DNA from: Pseudacidovorax sp. NFM-22 | Lineage (GTDB): Bacteria > Pseudomonadota > Gammaproteobacteria > Burkholderiales > Burkholderiaceae_C | Length of the DNA: 64,000 nt | NCBI RefSeq assembly: GCF_021401245.1 | Contig: NZ_JACBFY010000001.1 | Span: 310,001 to 374,000, forward strand | Direction: 5' to 3' | The notes under the pieces: generated by a model | The model's input: only the letters and a program-made list of their open reading frames with translations | Databases searched by the model: none | What the model was told of the DNA's origin: nothing | Shown: one piece after another, positions 1 to 9,201 of the stretch | How positions within the stretch are numbered: the first letter of the stretch is position 1 | Layout: each line of letters opens with the position of its first letter | Program-made: the position numbers and the translations under genes

Positions 1-1
1 G

Positions 2-106
2 GCGGCGGCGATGGCCGTGCGCTCGGACGGCCGCGCCGATCTGCGGACGGTCGACGTGCAGGCCCTGCGGCGCCAGCTGCTGGCCGACGGCGCCTGCCTG
101 GCCTGA
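2..106 (+). CDS. C-terminal end of an unidentified protein (partial)
   Basis: An open frame enters from the left edge and ends at a TGA at 104-106, giving the last 34 residues of a protein. Nearly every codon ends in G or C, as in the real genes nearby, which supports coding. The tail reads ...[13 protein letters not shown]. The fragment is too short to assign a family, and no function is offered. Confidence 0.5.
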   Translation, partial: AAAMAVRSDGRADLRTVDVQALRRQLLADGACLA

Positions 107-155
107 TGCGCACCCGCCAGCCTGTCGCCGCCCGCTGAACGAGCGCCGGTTTCCT

Positions 156-190
156 CCCTCTCCCCTCGCGGGAGCGGGCCGGGGAGAGGG
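156..190. repeat. 10-bp inverted repeat, possible terminator or dispersed palindrome
   Basis: CCCTCTCCCC at 156-165 pairs perfectly with GGGGAGAGGG at 181-190 around a 15-nt GC-rich loop. It lies between the partial gene and dapC. No T-run follows, so it is not a classical intrinsic terminator. Palindromes of this CT/GA-rich kind are often dispersed in high-GC proteobacterial genomes. Confidence 0.45.
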
Positions 191-244
191 GGCGACGGCG
201 ACGACAACAGCCGCCCCGCGGTGCACCGGCTGTCCGCCTCCCCC

Positions 245-250
245 GATAAT
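245..250 (+). promoter_or_regulatory. -10-like element close to the dapC start
   Basis: GATAAT lies 8 nt before the dapC ATG and stands out in very GC-rich DNA. The best -35 match at 17-nt spacing is only three of six. If used, the mRNA would be nearly leaderless. This is a pattern call only. Confidence 0.3.
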
Positions 251-258
251 CCGCGCCC

Positions 259-1467
259 ATGAATCCCCTGCTCGACAGGCTGCAGCCCTATCCCTTCGAA
301 CGGCTGCGGCAGCTCTTTGCTGGCGTCACGCCCAGCCCCGCCCACTCGCCCATCAGCCTGGGCATCGGCGAACCCAAGCATCCCACCCCGCCCTTCATCA
401 AGCAGGCCCTGATCGAGGGCCTCGATTCGCTCTCCGGCTACCCGGCCACGGCCGGCGACCTGAAGCTGCGCGCTGCCTTCACCGACTGGCTGCGAACGCG
501 CTACGGCCTGGCGCTCGATCCGGCCACGCAGGTGCTGCCGGTCAACGGCTCGCGCGAGGCGCTGTTCGCGCTGGCGCAGACGGTGGTCGACAGCAGCCGC
601 ACCCCGCGGCCCATCGTCGTCTCGCCCAATCCCTTCTATCAGATCTACGAGGGCTCGGCCCTGCTGGCCGGCGCCGACGTCTGGTACGCACCCAGCGACC
701 CGGCCCGCAACTTCGCGGTGGACTGGGACAGCGTGCCGGCCGAGGTGTGGCAGCGGACCCAGCTGGTGTATGTCTGCTCGCCGGGCAACCCCACCGGCGC
801 CGTGATGCCGCTGGACGAGTGGCGCAAGCTCTTCGCCCTCTCGGACGAGCACGGCTTCGTCATCGCCTCGGACGAGTGCTACAGCGAGATCTACTTCCGC
901 GACGAGCCCCCACTGGGTGGTCTGGAGGCCGCGGCCAAGCTGGGCCGCGACTTCCGCCGGCTGATCGCGCTCACGTCGCTTTCCAAGCGCAGCAACGTTC
1001 CCGGCCTGCGCAGCGGCTTCGTGGCGGGCGACGCCGAGATCATCAAGCGCTTCCTGCTCTACCGCACCTACCACGGCAGCGCCATGAGTGGCCTCGTGGC
1101 CGCCGCCAGCATCGCGGCCTGGGGCGACGAGACCCATGTGGTGGACAACCGCGAGCAGTACCGCCGCAAGTTCGCGGCCGTCACGCCGATCCTGGAGCCG
1201 GTGCTGGACGTGCGCCTGCCCGACGCCAGCTTCTACCTGTGGGCCGGCGTGCCCGCAGCCTGGAACGGCGACGACGCGGCCTTCGCCCGCGCCCTGTACG
1301 CTCAATACAATGTGACGGTGCTGCCCGGCAGCTACCTGGCGCGCGAGGCGCAAGGCAGCAATCCCGGCCGCGGCCGCGTGCGGATGGCCCTGGTGGCCGA
1401 CACCGCCGAATGCACCGAAGCCGCGCGCCGCATCGCCGAATTCGCCACCCAGGCACCTTCGGCCTGA
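259..1467 (+). CDS. dapC: Succinyldiaminopimelate aminotransferase DapC
   Basis: 402-residue fold-type I PLP aminotransferase. It transfers the amino group from glutamate to N-succinyl-2-amino-6-ketopimelate in the succinylase branch of lysine/meso-diaminopimelate synthesis in the cytoplasm. Visible landmarks are the SPGNPTG loop (Asn177), Asp205 and Tyr208 in the SDECYSE stretch, and the PLP lysine Lys243 in TSLSKRSN. Length is normal for the family. dapD follows after 44 nt and dapE lies further downstream, so three steps of the same pathway are clustered, which separates DapC from related ArgD or AspC enzymes. Confidence 0.93.
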   Translation: MNPLLDRLQPYPFERLRQLFAGVTPSPAHSPISLGIGEPKHPTPPFIKQALIEGLDSLSGYPATAGDLKLRAAFTDWLRTRYGLALDPATQVLPVNGSREALFALAQTVVDSSRTPRPIVVSPNPFYQIYEGSALLAGADVWYAPSDPARNFAVDWDSVPAEVWQRTQLVYVCSPGNPTGAVMPLDEWRKLFALSDEHGFVIASDECYSEIYFRDEPPLGGLEAAAKLGRDFRRLIALTSLSKRSNVPGLRSGFVAGDAEIIKRFLLYRTYHGSAMSGLVAAASIAAWGDETHVVDNREQYRRKFAAVTPILEPVLDVRLPDASFYLWAGVPAAWNGDDAAFARALYAQYNVTVLPGSYLAREAQGSNPGRGRVRMALVADTAECTEAARRIAEFATQAPSA

Positions 1468-1511
1468 GCCGCGCCCCCTTCTTCTCGCCTCTCCCTTCGA
1501 GTCCGAACCCA

Positions 1512-2345
1512 ATGACCCAGCAACTGCAACAGATCATCGACGCCGCGTGGGAAGACCGCGCCGCCCTCTCCCCCAGCCAGGCCCCCAAGGAAGTGGCCGA
1601 CGCGGTCGAGCACGTGATCGTCCAGCTCAACAACGGCAGCCTGCGCGTGGCCACCCGCGAAGGCGTGGGCCAATGGACGGTGCATCAGTGGGTCAAGAAG
1701 GCCGTGCTGCTGTCCTTCCGCCTGAAGGACAACGAGCAGATCCAGGCCGGCAGCCTGGGCTTCTACGACAAGGTGCAGACCAAGTTCTCGCACCTGTCGG
1801 CCGATGAACTCAAGCAGGCCGGTGTGCGCATCGTGCCGCCCGCCGTCGCCCGTCGCGGCAGCTACATCGCCAAGGGCGCGATCCTGATGCCCAGCTACGT
1901 CAACATCGGCGCCTACGTGGACGAAGGCACCATGGTCGACACCTGGGCCACCGTGGGCAGCTGCGCGCAGGTCGGCAAGAACGTGCACCTCTCGGGCGGC
2001 GTGGGCCTGGGCGGCGTGCTGGAGCCCCTGCAGGCCAACCCGACCATCATCGAGGACAACTGCTTCATCGGCGCCCGCTCCGAAGTGGTCGAGGGCGTGA
2101 TCGTCGAAGAGAACTCGGTGCTGGGCATGGGCGTGTACATCGGCCAGAGCACGCCGATCTTCAACCGCGACACGGGCGAGATCAGCTACGGCCGCGTGCC
2201 CTCGGGCAGCGTGGTCATCAGCGGCAACCTGCCCAAGAAGACCAAGTCCGGCCAGGACTACAGCACCTACGCCGCCATCATCGTGAAGACGGTGGACGCG
2301 CAGACCCGCTCCAAGACAAGCCTGAACGACCTGTTGCGCGACTGA
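1512..2345 (+). CDS. dapD: Tetrahydrodipicolinate N-succinyltransferase DapD
   Basis: 277 residues. The enzyme succinylates tetrahydrodipicolinate with succinyl-CoA, the step that commits the pathway to the succinylase branch. An N-terminal helical domain is followed from about residue 105 by the hexapeptide-repeat left-handed beta-helix typical of the family ([42 protein letters not shown]). The ATG at 1512 begins MTQQLQQI, the usual DapD N-terminus. The frame is open further upstream, but that extension overlaps dapC out of frame and is not real. A hairpin terminator follows at once. Confidence 0.95.
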   Translation: MTQQLQQIIDAAWEDRAALSPSQAPKEVADAVEHVIVQLNNGSLRVATREGVGQWTVHQWVKKAVLLSFRLKDNEQIQAGSLGFYDKVQTKFSHLSADELKQAGVRIVPPAVARRGSYIAKGAILMPSYVNIGAYVDEGTMVDTWATVGSCAQVGKNVHLSGGVGLGGVLEPLQANPTIIEDNCFIGARSEVVEGVIVEENSVLGMGVYIGQSTPIFNRDTGEISYGRVPSGSVVISGNLPKKTKSGQDYSTYAAIIVKTVDAQTRSKTSLNDLLRD

Positions 2346-2359
2346 CCCTGCCGGGCACC

Positions 2360-2382
2360 GGCCGCCTGCGGGCGGCCTTTTT
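2360..2382 (+). terminator. Intrinsic terminator after dapD
   Basis: GGCCGCC (2360-2366) and GGCGGCC (2371-2377) form a perfect 7-bp GC stem with a 4-nt loop, followed directly by five Ts. It separates dapCD from pilU. Confidence 0.85.
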
Positions 2383-2424
2383 CTTGCAAGCACCACCACA
2401 CGCCGTATTCACTCTGGAGCCGCC

Positions 2425-3579
2425 ATGGGAACGATGGAGCGCATTCTTCGACTGATGGCCGAACGCCAGGCCTCCGATGTTTACCTGTCGCCGAAGGCTG
2501 CCGCGCTGATCCGCATCAACGGCCAGTGCATGCCGATCAACGGCCAGATCCTGCCCGTGTCGGCGCCGCTGGAGCTGCTGCGGGAGATCATCGACGACAA
2601 GCGCATGGCCGAGTTCGAACGCACCGGCGAGCTCAACACCGCCGTGCCGCTGCGCGACGTGGGCAGCTTCCGGGTGAGCGCGATGCGCCAGCGCGGCAGC
2701 TGCGCGGTGGTGGTGCGCTTCATTCCCGTGACCGTGCCGCCTTTCGATACGCTGGCCCTGCCACCCATCCTCAAGACGCTGGTCATGGAGCGCCGGGGGC
2801 TGATCTTGATGGTCGGCGCCACGGGTTCGGGCAAGTCGACCACGCTGGCCTCGATGCTGGACCTGCGCAACGAGAGCACGCCCGGCCACATCCTCACCAT
2901 CGAGGAGCCGATCGAGTTCGCCTTCCAGAACAAGAAGTCGGTGGTCAACCAGCGCGAAGTGGGCCATGACACGGCCACGCTGGAGACCGCGCTGAAAAAC
3001 GCGCTGCGCCAGGCGCCCGACGTGATCCTGATCGGCGAGATCCGCGACCGCGAGACCATGAGCGCCGCGCTGGCCTATGCGCAGTCGGGCCACCTGGTGC
3101 TGGCCACGCTGCATGCCAACAACGCCTACCGCGCGCTCAACCGCATCCAGAGCTTCTACCCGGTGGAAGTGCGCTCGACGCTGCTCAACGACATGGCCAG
3201 CGGCCTGCGCGCCGTGATCGCCCAGCGCCTGCTGCGCACGCCGCAGGGTGCGCGCGTGCCGGCCGTGGAGGTGATGCTCAACACGGCGCTGGTGCGCGAC
3301 CTGATCGAGCGCGGCGACTTCGACGGCATCAAGGACGCCATGGAACACTCCATGGCCGAGGGCTCGCAGACCTTCGAGGAAGCGATTGCCCGGCTGGTGC
3401 TGGAGGGCAAGGTCAGCCGCGACGAGGCTCTGGTGCACGCCGACTCGCCCGCGAACCTGATGTGGCGCCTGCAGAACGAAAACCGTCCGCGCGAGCCCGG
3501 CAAGGCCGAGCCCTCGCTGATGCAGCAGACCGAGGCGCCGACGTTCACGGACATCACGTTGGATGTGCATCCGGGCTGA
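2425..3579 (+). CDS. pilU: Type IV pilus retraction ATPase, PilU type
   Basis: 384-residue PilT/PilU-family secretion ATPase, a cytoplasmic hexameric motor that drives pilus depolymerisation. The N-terminal PAS-like domain (about 1-110) carries the ASDVYLSP motif. Walker A is GATGSGKST from residue 131, an Asp box surrounds TIEEPIEF, Walker B is VILIGEIRDRETM, and the His box is HLVLATLHANNA. The length and the extended C-terminal tail fit PilU (about 380 residues) better than PilT (about 345). It sits alone among lysine-synthesis genes; no other pilus gene is in the window, so its PilT partner must be elsewhere. Confidence 0.85.
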   Translation: MGTMERILRLMAERQASDVYLSPKAAALIRINGQCMPINGQILPVSAPLELLREIIDDKRMAEFERTGELNTAVPLRDVGSFRVSAMRQRGSCAVVVRFIPVTVPPFDTLALPPILKTLVMERRGLILMVGATGSGKSTTLASMLDLRNESTPGHILTIEEPIEFAFQNKKSVVNQREVGHDTATLETALKNALRQAPDVILIGEIRDRETMSAALAYAQSGHLVLATLHANNAYRALNRIQSFYPVEVRSTLLNDMASGLRAVIAQRLLRTPQGARVPAVEVMLNTALVRDLIERGDFDGIKDAMEHSMAEGSQTFEEAIARLVLEGKVSRDEALVHADSPANLMWRLQNENRPREPGKAEPSLMQQTEAPTFTDITLDVHPG

Positions 3580-3680
3580 CACCCTCCATGCCGCTTGCGC
3601 GGGCCGGGGCGGCCGCCGGAGGTGGCTGCTCTCCGGGCACGTCCAGGCCTGCGCAGGCAGGCCCGGAGCTGCGGCCCTCA

Positions 3681-3799
3681 GCCCCTCTCTGGCGCCTTCG
3701 GCTTGGAGGGGGGCGCACCCGGCGGCCTGGCCTTCCACAAAGCTCAGGACAGGACGAAGCCAATTCCGCGGATGCACTCGCATGGCCTGCTCCGCGGCC
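3681..3799 (-). repeat. Dispersed palindromic repeat, family R1, copy 1 with an inserted segment
   Basis: Most of the 338-nt gap between pilU and dapE is a repeat also present near 13.7 kb and 18.7 kb. Read on the minus strand it shares the blocks GGCCGCGGAGCAGGCCATGC, CGGAATTGGCTT, GGCCGCCGGGTGCGCCCCCC and CCAAGCCGAAGGCGCC. Unlike the other copies it carries about 24 nt (3733-3756) inside the palindrome. That insert resembles a worn copy of the other REP-like family (CTTCGACAAGCTCAGG). Apart from this, no gene is visible between 3580 and 3917. Confidence 0.75.
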
Positions 3800-3917
3800 T
3801 TTTGATCAGAGGCTGAACGGCTGCCTCTGGCGAATTGATCCGGTGACGGGTCTGGTCCGCCGCTATTGACCCGGATGTCCGCTTCTCCGGCACATCCCTT
3901 TTATTACCGCCATCGCC

Positions 3918-5087
3918 ATGACCCGAACCCTGCAACTCGCCGAAGAACTGATCGCCTGCCCTTCCGTCACGCCCGAAGACGCACAGTGCCAGCAGATCCT
4001 GGGCGAACGCCTGGCGCGCCTGGGCTTCACGCTCGAGACCATCGTGAGCGGGCCCGACGACTTCCGCGTGACCAACCTGTGGGCCGTGCGCGGCGCGCCG
4101 ACGGCGCCGACGCTGGTCTTTGCCGGCCACACCGACGTGGTACCGACCGGGCCGCTGGAGCAGTGGACCAGCCCGCCCTTCACTCCGACGCACCGCGACG
4201 GCAAGCTCTACGGCCGCGGGGCCTGCGACATGAAGAGCTCACTGGCGGCCTTCGTCGTCGCCATCGAGGAATTCCTGGCCGCCCATCCCGACCCCACGCT
4301 TCGCCTGGCCCTGCTGCTGACCAGCGACGAAGAAGGCCCCGGCGTCGATGGCACGGTGGTGGTCTGCAACCAGCTGGCGGCGCGCGGCGAGCGGCTGGAC
4401 TACTGCATCGTCGGCGAACCCACCTCGGTCAGCCGCTGCGGCGACATGATCAAGAACGGCCGCCGCGGCACCATGAGCGGCAAGCTGACGGTGCACGGCG
4501 TGCAGGGCCACATCGCCTATCCGCACCTCGCCAAGAACCCCGTGCATGCCTTCGCGCCGGCCCTGGCCGAGCTGGTGGCCATCAACGCCGCTGGCGGCTG
4601 GGACCCGAAGCCCAACCCCTACTTCCAGCCGACCAGCTGGCAGATCAGCAACATCCATGCGGGCACCGGCGCGAGCAACGTGATCCCGGGCCATGCGGTG
4701 ATCGACTTCAACTTCCGCTTCTCCACCGAGGTCACGGCCGAGGCGCTGCAGCAGCGCGTGCAGTCGGTGCTCGATGCGCACGGCGTCGAGTACGAACTCA
4801 AATGGACCATCGGCGGCCAGCCCTTCCTGACCACGCCCGGCGCGCTGGTCGAGGCCGTGCAGGCGGCCATCCGCGACGAGGCCGGCATCGAGACCGAACT
4901 CTCCACCAGCGGCGGCACGAGCGATGCGCGCTTCATCGCCAAGGTCTGCGCGCAGGTGGTGGAGCTGGGCCCGGTCAACGCCAGCATCCACAAGATCGAC
5001 GAGCACATCGAGGTCGCGGCCATCGAGACGCTCAAGAACATGTACCGCCGCACCATCGAGCGGCTGGAGGCCGTCGCCCATGTCTGA
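3918..5087 (+). CDS. dapE: Succinyl-diaminopimelate desuccinylase DapE
   Basis: 389-residue M20-family metallohydrolase that hydrolyses N-succinyl-LL-diaminopimelate to LL-diaminopimelate and succinate. Di-zinc ligands are visible: His71 and Asp73 in FAGHTDVVP, Asp104 in GACDMK, the catalytic Glu138-Glu139 pair in SDEEGPGV, and a C-terminal His in SIHKIDEH. Length is standard. The last 8 nt overlap prmB, which points to translational coupling. With dapC and dapD upstream it completes three of the four succinylase-branch steps. Confidence 0.95.
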   Translation: MTRTLQLAEELIACPSVTPEDAQCQQILGERLARLGFTLETIVSGPDDFRVTNLWAVRGAPTAPTLVFAGHTDVVPTGPLEQWTSPPFTPTHRDGKLYGRGACDMKSSLAAFVVAIEEFLAAHPDPTLRLALLLTSDEEGPGVDGTVVVCNQLAARGERLDYCIVGEPTSVSRCGDMIKNGRRGTMSGKLTVHGVQGHIAYPHLAKNPVHAFAPALAELVAINAAGGWDPKPNPYFQPTSWQISNIHAGTGASNVIPGHAVIDFNFRFSTEVTAEALQQRVQSVLDAHGVEYELKWTIGGQPFLTTPGALVEAVQAAIRDEAGIETELSTSGGTSDARFIAKVCAQVVELGPVNASIHKIDEHIEVAAIETLKNMYRRTIERLEAVAHV

Positions 5088-5967
5088 AGACACCGCTCTG
5101 ACGGTGATGGCGCTGGTGCACGAAGCCGAGCAGCGCCTCGCCCAGTCCGGCGTCGCCTTCGGCCACGGCACCACCAACGCCTTCGACGAGGCCGCCTGGC
5201 TGGTGCTGTGGCGCCTGCGCCTGCCGCTGGACCAGCTGGACGAGAACGCCGACCGCGCCGTCGCGCCCGGCGCCGCGGCGCAGGTGCGCGCGCTGGTGGA
5301 AGAGCGCATCGCCACCCGCAAGCCCGCCGCCTATCTCACCAAGGAGGCCTGGCTGCAGGGCGTGGACTTCTACGTGGACGAGCGCGCCATCGTGCCGCGC
5401 AGCTTCATCGCCGAACTGCTGGCCGACGCCAGCATCGACAACTGGCTGGGCGAGCACACGCAGCGCGTGCTGGACCTGTGCACCGGCAACGGCAGCCTGG
5501 CCGTGCTGGCCGCCATGGCCTGGCCGGAGGTGCAGGTGGATGCAGCCGACATCTCGCCCGAGGCGCTGGAGGTGGCGGCCATCAACGTCGCACGCCACCA
5601 GCTCGATGCCCGTGTGCGCCTGCTGCAGTCCGACGGCCTGGCCGGCGTCGACGGCGTGTACGACCTCATCCTGTGCAACCCGCCCTACGTCAACGCCGCT
5701 AGCATGGCCGCGCTGCCGCAGGAATACCGCGCCGAGCCCGAACTGGCCCTGGCCGGCGGCAGCGACGGCATGGACTTCGTGCGCCAACTGCTCGCCGACG
5801 CTCCCGCCCGCATGAGCCCCCAGGCCGTGCTGGTGCTGGAGATCGGCAACGAGCGGCCTTTCTTCGAGGCCGCCTTTCCCCACCTCGAGGCCGTCTGGCT
5901 CTCGACCAGCGCCGGCGACGACCAGGTGCTGCTGCTGACCCGCGACGCCCTCGTCGCCCATCCATGA
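5080..5967 (+). CDS. prmB: Ribosomal protein L3 N5-glutamine methyltransferase PrmB
   Basis: 295-residue class I SAM-dependent methyltransferase that methylates a glutamine side chain on ribosomal protein L3. The SAM-binding motif [13 protein letters not shown] and the signature NPPY ([10 protein letters not shown]) are present. The N-terminal helical domain and the [19 protein letters not shown] stretch mark PrmB rather than PrmC, which acts on release factors. The ATG at 5080 gives MSEDTALTV and overlaps the dapE stop by 8 nt. Upstream in-frame sequence is a shadow of dapE. The gene overlaps the next one by ATGA. Confidence 0.9.
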   Translation: MSEDTALTVMALVHEAEQRLAQSGVAFGHGTTNAFDEAAWLVLWRLRLPLDQLDENADRAVAPGAAAQVRALVEERIATRKPAAYLTKEAWLQGVDFYVDERAIVPRSFIAELLADASIDNWLGEHTQRVLDLCTGNGSLAVLAAMAWPEVQVDAADISPEALEVAAINVARHQLDARVRLLQSDGLAGVDGVYDLILCNPPYVNAASMAALPQEYRAEPELALAGGSDGMDFVRQLLADAPARMSPQAVLVLEIGNERPFFEAAFPHLEAVWLSTSAGDDQVLLLTRDALVAHP

Positions 5968-8033
5968 TCATCCTGAACAACGTCGTTTTGCGCCGCGGCA
6001 CCAAGGTGCTGCTCGACAGCGCGAGCGTCACCCTCAATCCCGGCGAGAAGGTCGGCCTGGTCGGCCGCAACGGCGCCGGCAAGTCCACCCTGTTCGCCCT
6101 GCTCAACGGCACCCTGCACGAGGACGGCGGCGACTTCAGCATCCCGAAGCAGTGGCGCATGGCCCAGGTGGCCCAGCACATGCCCGAGACCGAGGACTCG
6201 GCCACCGACTTCGTGGTGGCCGGCGACACCCGCCTGGCCGAGGCCCGCGAGGCGCTGGCCAAGGCCGAGGCCCTGCACGCCGCCGACCCCGACGATGCCG
6301 ACGCCGGCATGGCGCTGGGCCAGGCCTACAGCGACATCGCCGACGCCGGCGAGCACGACGCCGTGCCGCGCGCGCAGGCCCTCATCATGGGCCTGGGCTT
6401 CAAGCTGCACGAGCTGGACCGCCCGGTCAACAGCTTCTCGGGCGGCTGGCGCATGCGCCTGCAGCTGGCCCGCGCGCTGATGTGCCCCAGCGACCTGCTG
6501 CTGCTGGACGAGCCCACCAACCACCTGGACCTGGATGCCCTGGTCTGGCTCGAAGCCTGGCTGCAGAAGTACGACGGCACCATGCTCGTCATCAGCCACG
6601 ACCGCGAGTTCCTGGACGCCGTGACCAACGTCACCGTGCACATCGAGCAGGCCAAGCTGACGCGCTACGGCGGCAACTACAGCAAGTTCGAGGACATGCG
6701 CGCGCTGCGCATGGAGCAGCAGCAGATCGCCCACGAGCGCCAGCAGGAAAAGATCGCCCACCTGCAGAAGTTCATCGACCGCTTCAAGGCCAAGGCCAGC
6801 AAGGCCAAGCAGGCGCAAAGCCGCGTCAAGGCCCTGGCCCGCATGGAGCGCGTCGCGCCGCTGCTGGCCGAGGCCGAATTCACCTTCAGCTTCAAGGAGC
6901 CGGCCAACCTGCCCAACCCGATGCTCAGCATCACGGGGGCGAGCTTCGGCTACATGCAGGAAGACGGCAGCGCCACCACCATCCTGTCTGGCGTGAGCCG
7001 CGGCGTGCTGGCCGGCCAGCGCATCGGCATCCTGGGCGCCAACGGCCAGGGCAAGTCCACCTTCGTGAAGACGGTAGCGCACGACCTGCCGCTGGTCTCG
7101 GGCACCGTGACCGAGGGCAAGGGCCTGGCCATCGGCTACTTCGCCCAGCAGGAGCTGGACGTGCTGCACGAGACCAGCAACCCGCTGGAGCACATGGTGC
7201 GTCTGGCGCGCGAGTTGGGCTCGGCCGCGCCGGCCGCCCGCACCGAGCAGGACCTGCGCGGCTTCCTGGGCAGCTTCAACTTCAGCGGCGACATGGTCAA
7301 GCAGCCGGTGGGCACCATGAGCGGCGGCGAGAAGGCACGCCTGGTGCTGGCCATGATGGTCTGGCAGCGCCCCAACCTGCTGCTGCTGGACGAGCCGACC
7401 AACCACCTGGACCTGGCGACGCGCGAGGCCCTGGCGATGGCGCTGAACGAGTTCGAGGGCACGCTGATGCTGGTGAGCCACGATCGCGCCCTGCTGCGCA
7501 CGGTCTGCGACGAGTTCTGGCTGGTGGGCCGCGGCGAGGTGCGCGACTTCGACGGGGACCTGGACGACTACCAGCGCTACCTGCTGGACGAGTCCAAGCG
7601 GCTGCGCGAAGAGGCCAAGCAGGCGAATGCGGCGGAGGTGGCGGCGGCATCCGCGGCAGCGTCCTCGCCTCCCAAGGCGGTGGTGCCGCAGGCATCCGCC
7701 CCCGCTCCGGCCGTAACCGCTTCTCCTGCCACCGTATCGACATCGGCGGCACCCGCCGTGGACGGCCGCACGCAGCGCCAGAACGACGCCCGCGAGCGCC
7801 AGCGCCTGGCCGAGCAGAGTCGTCCGCTGCGAAAGGAACTGGCCAGCCTCGACCAGCGCATGGCCCAGGCCAACGCCGAGAAGAGCGCACTGGAAGCGCG
7901 CCTTGCCAGCCCCCTGCCGCCGGCGGAGATCGCGGAAGCCGGCAAGCGCCTCAAGCAGCTCGGCGACGAGATCGAGGCGATGGAAGAGCGCTGGCTAGAG
8001 CTGTCGGAGGCGCTGGAAGGCATTGGCTCCTGA
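5964..8033 (+). CDS. yheS: ABC-F ATPase, YheS type
   Basis: 689-residue soluble protein with two ABC ATPase domains and no membrane segments, the arrangement of ABC-F translation factors that act on ribosomes. First Walker A is GRNGAGKST (about residue 35), first signature FSGGWRMRLQ, Walker B LLLLDEPTNHLDLDALVW. The charged inter-domain linker with KAKQAQSRVKAL is typical. Second Walker A is GANGQGKST and second signature MSGGEKARLV. A 45-residue Ala/Pro linker leads to a C-terminal coiled coil. The N-terminus ([18 protein letters not shown]) and the linker match YheS better than Uup or EttA. The start ATG overlaps the prmB stop. Confidence 0.88.
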   Translation: MIILNNVVLRRGTKVLLDSASVTLNPGEKVGLVGRNGAGKSTLFALLNGTLHEDGGDFSIPKQWRMAQVAQHMPETEDSATDFVVAGDTRLAEAREALAKAEALHAADPDDADAGMALGQAYSDIADAGEHDAVPRAQALIMGLGFKLHELDRPVNSFSGGWRMRLQLARALMCPSDLLLLDEPTNHLDLDALVWLEAWLQKYDGTMLVISHDREFLDAVTNVTVHIEQAKLTRYGGNYSKFEDMRALRMEQQQIAHERQQEKIAHLQKFIDRFKAKASKAKQAQSRVKALARMERVAPLLAEAEFTFSFKEPANLPNPMLSITGASFGYMQEDGSATTILSGVSRGVLAGQRIGILGANGQGKSTFVKTVAHDLPLVSGTVTEGKGLAIGYFAQQELDVLHETSNPLEHMVRLARELGSAAPAARTEQDLRGFLGSFNFSGDMVKQPVGTMSGGEKARLVLAMMVWQRPNLLLLDEPTNHLDLATREALAMALNEFEGTLMLVSHDRALLRTVCDEFWLVGRGEVRDFDGDLDDYQRYLLDESKRLREEAKQANAAEVAAASAAASSPPKAVVPQASAPAPAVTASPATVSTSAAPAVDGRTQRQNDARERQRLAEQSRPLRKELASLDQRMAQANAEKSALEARLASPLPPAEIAEAGKRLKQLGDEIEAMEERWLELSEALEGIGS

Positions 8034-8159
8034 GCTCAGGTGCGCGCAAAAGGGGGCGCCGATCGTCGATGACCCGGTAGCGCGGGCTGATCGAGCGTTG
8101 GGGCGGATGACACCCTGTGTGATGCGTCTGCTCGATTCGGGACGCTGGACGCTCCGCCA

Positions 8160-8390
8160 GCCCCGGCCCGCCCGGCCGCCTCGCCCACAGGCTGCGCCGC
8201 TCGCTGAACGCTCGCGGAACCTGCGGTGCTCGCCGGATGAGCGCGCGGCGTAACTCGCTACGCGCTTCGCGCTGCGCTCAAACAAACGCCGCGAGTCAGT
8301 CACGACCGGCGCGCGGGGGCCGCGGGCCTCGCTCATCCGGCTGCGCGCCTCGGCGCATCCTGAGGGCAAGTCGGCCGGGCGGGCCGGGGC
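8160..8390 (-). repeat. Structured repeat R3, copy A (possible structured RNA)
   Basis: A 231-nt element closed by a perfect 19-bp inverted repeat (8160-8178 with 8372-8390). Nested inside are a 12-bp stem (8232-8243 with 8330-8341), an 8-bp stem (8244-8251 with 8286-8293) and a side hairpin (8308-8316 with 8320-8328, one mismatch). Conserved single-strand blocks shared with copy B, read on the minus strand, are GCCGAGGCGCGCAG, GGCGAGCACCGCAG and CGAGCGTTCAGCGA. The stems differ in sequence from copy B but still pair. I do not recognise a named RNA or element family. Confidence 0.75.
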
Positions 8391-8618
8391 CGGCTCCAGG
8401 GTGATCGGGCGTGGTACTCGCCTTTGGCGTGTCTTTCCAAACGCCGGACCGTTGGGCGGCCGCCGGCCGACTGACACACTCCCGCCCTTCTCTCCCGCAG
8501 CGCGCCGCCGCTCAGATCACCCATCAGCCATTCGGGCTGAAGACAACCCCGGCCAGTCACCCGCCAACCGTTCAGGCTGGAGACAGCGCAGGTCAGCTCG
8601 CCCCAACAGCCGTTCAGG

Positions 8619-8713
8619 CTGAGCTTGTCGAAGCCAGGGCACGTGGGGATCAACGCCCTTCGACAAGCTCAGGGCGAACGGGTTGATGGACTCAGGGCGA
8701 ACGGGTTGATGGA
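8619..8713. repeat. REP-like palindrome (family R2) with a tandem 23-nt duplication
   Basis: CTGAGCTTGTCGAAG at 8619-8633 is mirrored perfectly by CTTCGACAAGCTCAG at 8658-8672, the classic paired arrangement of this dispersed palindrome. A 23-nt unit starting CTCAGGGCGAACGG is then duplicated head to tail (8668-8690 and 8691-8713). Weaker CCGTTCAGGCTGG-like copies lie at about 8565-8620. The same core sequence is repeated inside the kinase gene near 44 kb. Confidence 0.8.
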
Positions 8714-8804
8714 CTCACCGACTGGGCAAGCGTGCTGATTGGGTAGGCATGCGGAAGGGCCCCTTGGAGCCTGACCAAGGCCAACACCCGCCGATCACCC
8801 CCAA

Positions 8805-9045
8805 GCCCGGCGGGAGCGGCCCCCAGGGCGCGGCCGTTGGGCGTGCCGAGGCGCGCAGCCTGGCGAGTGAGGTGCGCGAGCATCGCGCACCGGCCGTAAC
8901 TGACTCGTGGCGCTTGTCCGAGCGGAGCGCGTCAGCGCGCAGCGAGTTGCGCCACGCACTCGCCAGGCGAGCACCGCAGGGGACCCCGAGCGTTCAGCGA
9001 GGGGCACGCACATCGGCCGCGCCCTGGGGGCCGCTCCCGCCGGGC
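8805..9045 (+). repeat. Structured repeat R3, copy B (possible structured RNA)
   Basis: Second copy of the element, in opposite orientation to copy A. It is closed by a perfect 32-bp inverted repeat (8805-8836 with 9014-9045). Internal stems are 12 bp (8858-8869 with 8957-8968) and 8 bp (8906-8913 with 8949-8956), plus a perfect 8-bp side hairpin (8871-8878 with 8884-8891). The 12-bp and 8-bp stems lie directly side by side, as in copy A. Shared unpaired blocks are at 8845-8858, 8966-8979 and 8987-9000. The 8034-9201 gap holds no convincing gene beyond these repeats. Confidence 0.75.
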
Positions 9046-9201
9046 GCCCGCGCGGAGACAACGGTCCGAAGACCCCGCATGCGACCACAGCGCCGGCTTC
9101 GCCCTTGCCTCGCCTTGCCATCGGCAGCGGTTGGCCTCAAGCGCCGAACTGTCGGCGCGGCCATGCCTGGCAACGTGACGCAAATCCCGCCTTCCGAAGA
9201 C

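Noticed and set aside
5685-7481. 598-codon minus-strand frame opposite the ABC-F gene
   Set aside because: Antisense shadow of a conserved double-ATPase gene, with no start or ribosome-binding context.
8023-8686. Small frames of 70-90 codons in the 8.0-8.7 kb gap
   Set aside because: They are made of the repeat sequences themselves, overlap in several frames and lack ribosome-binding sites.
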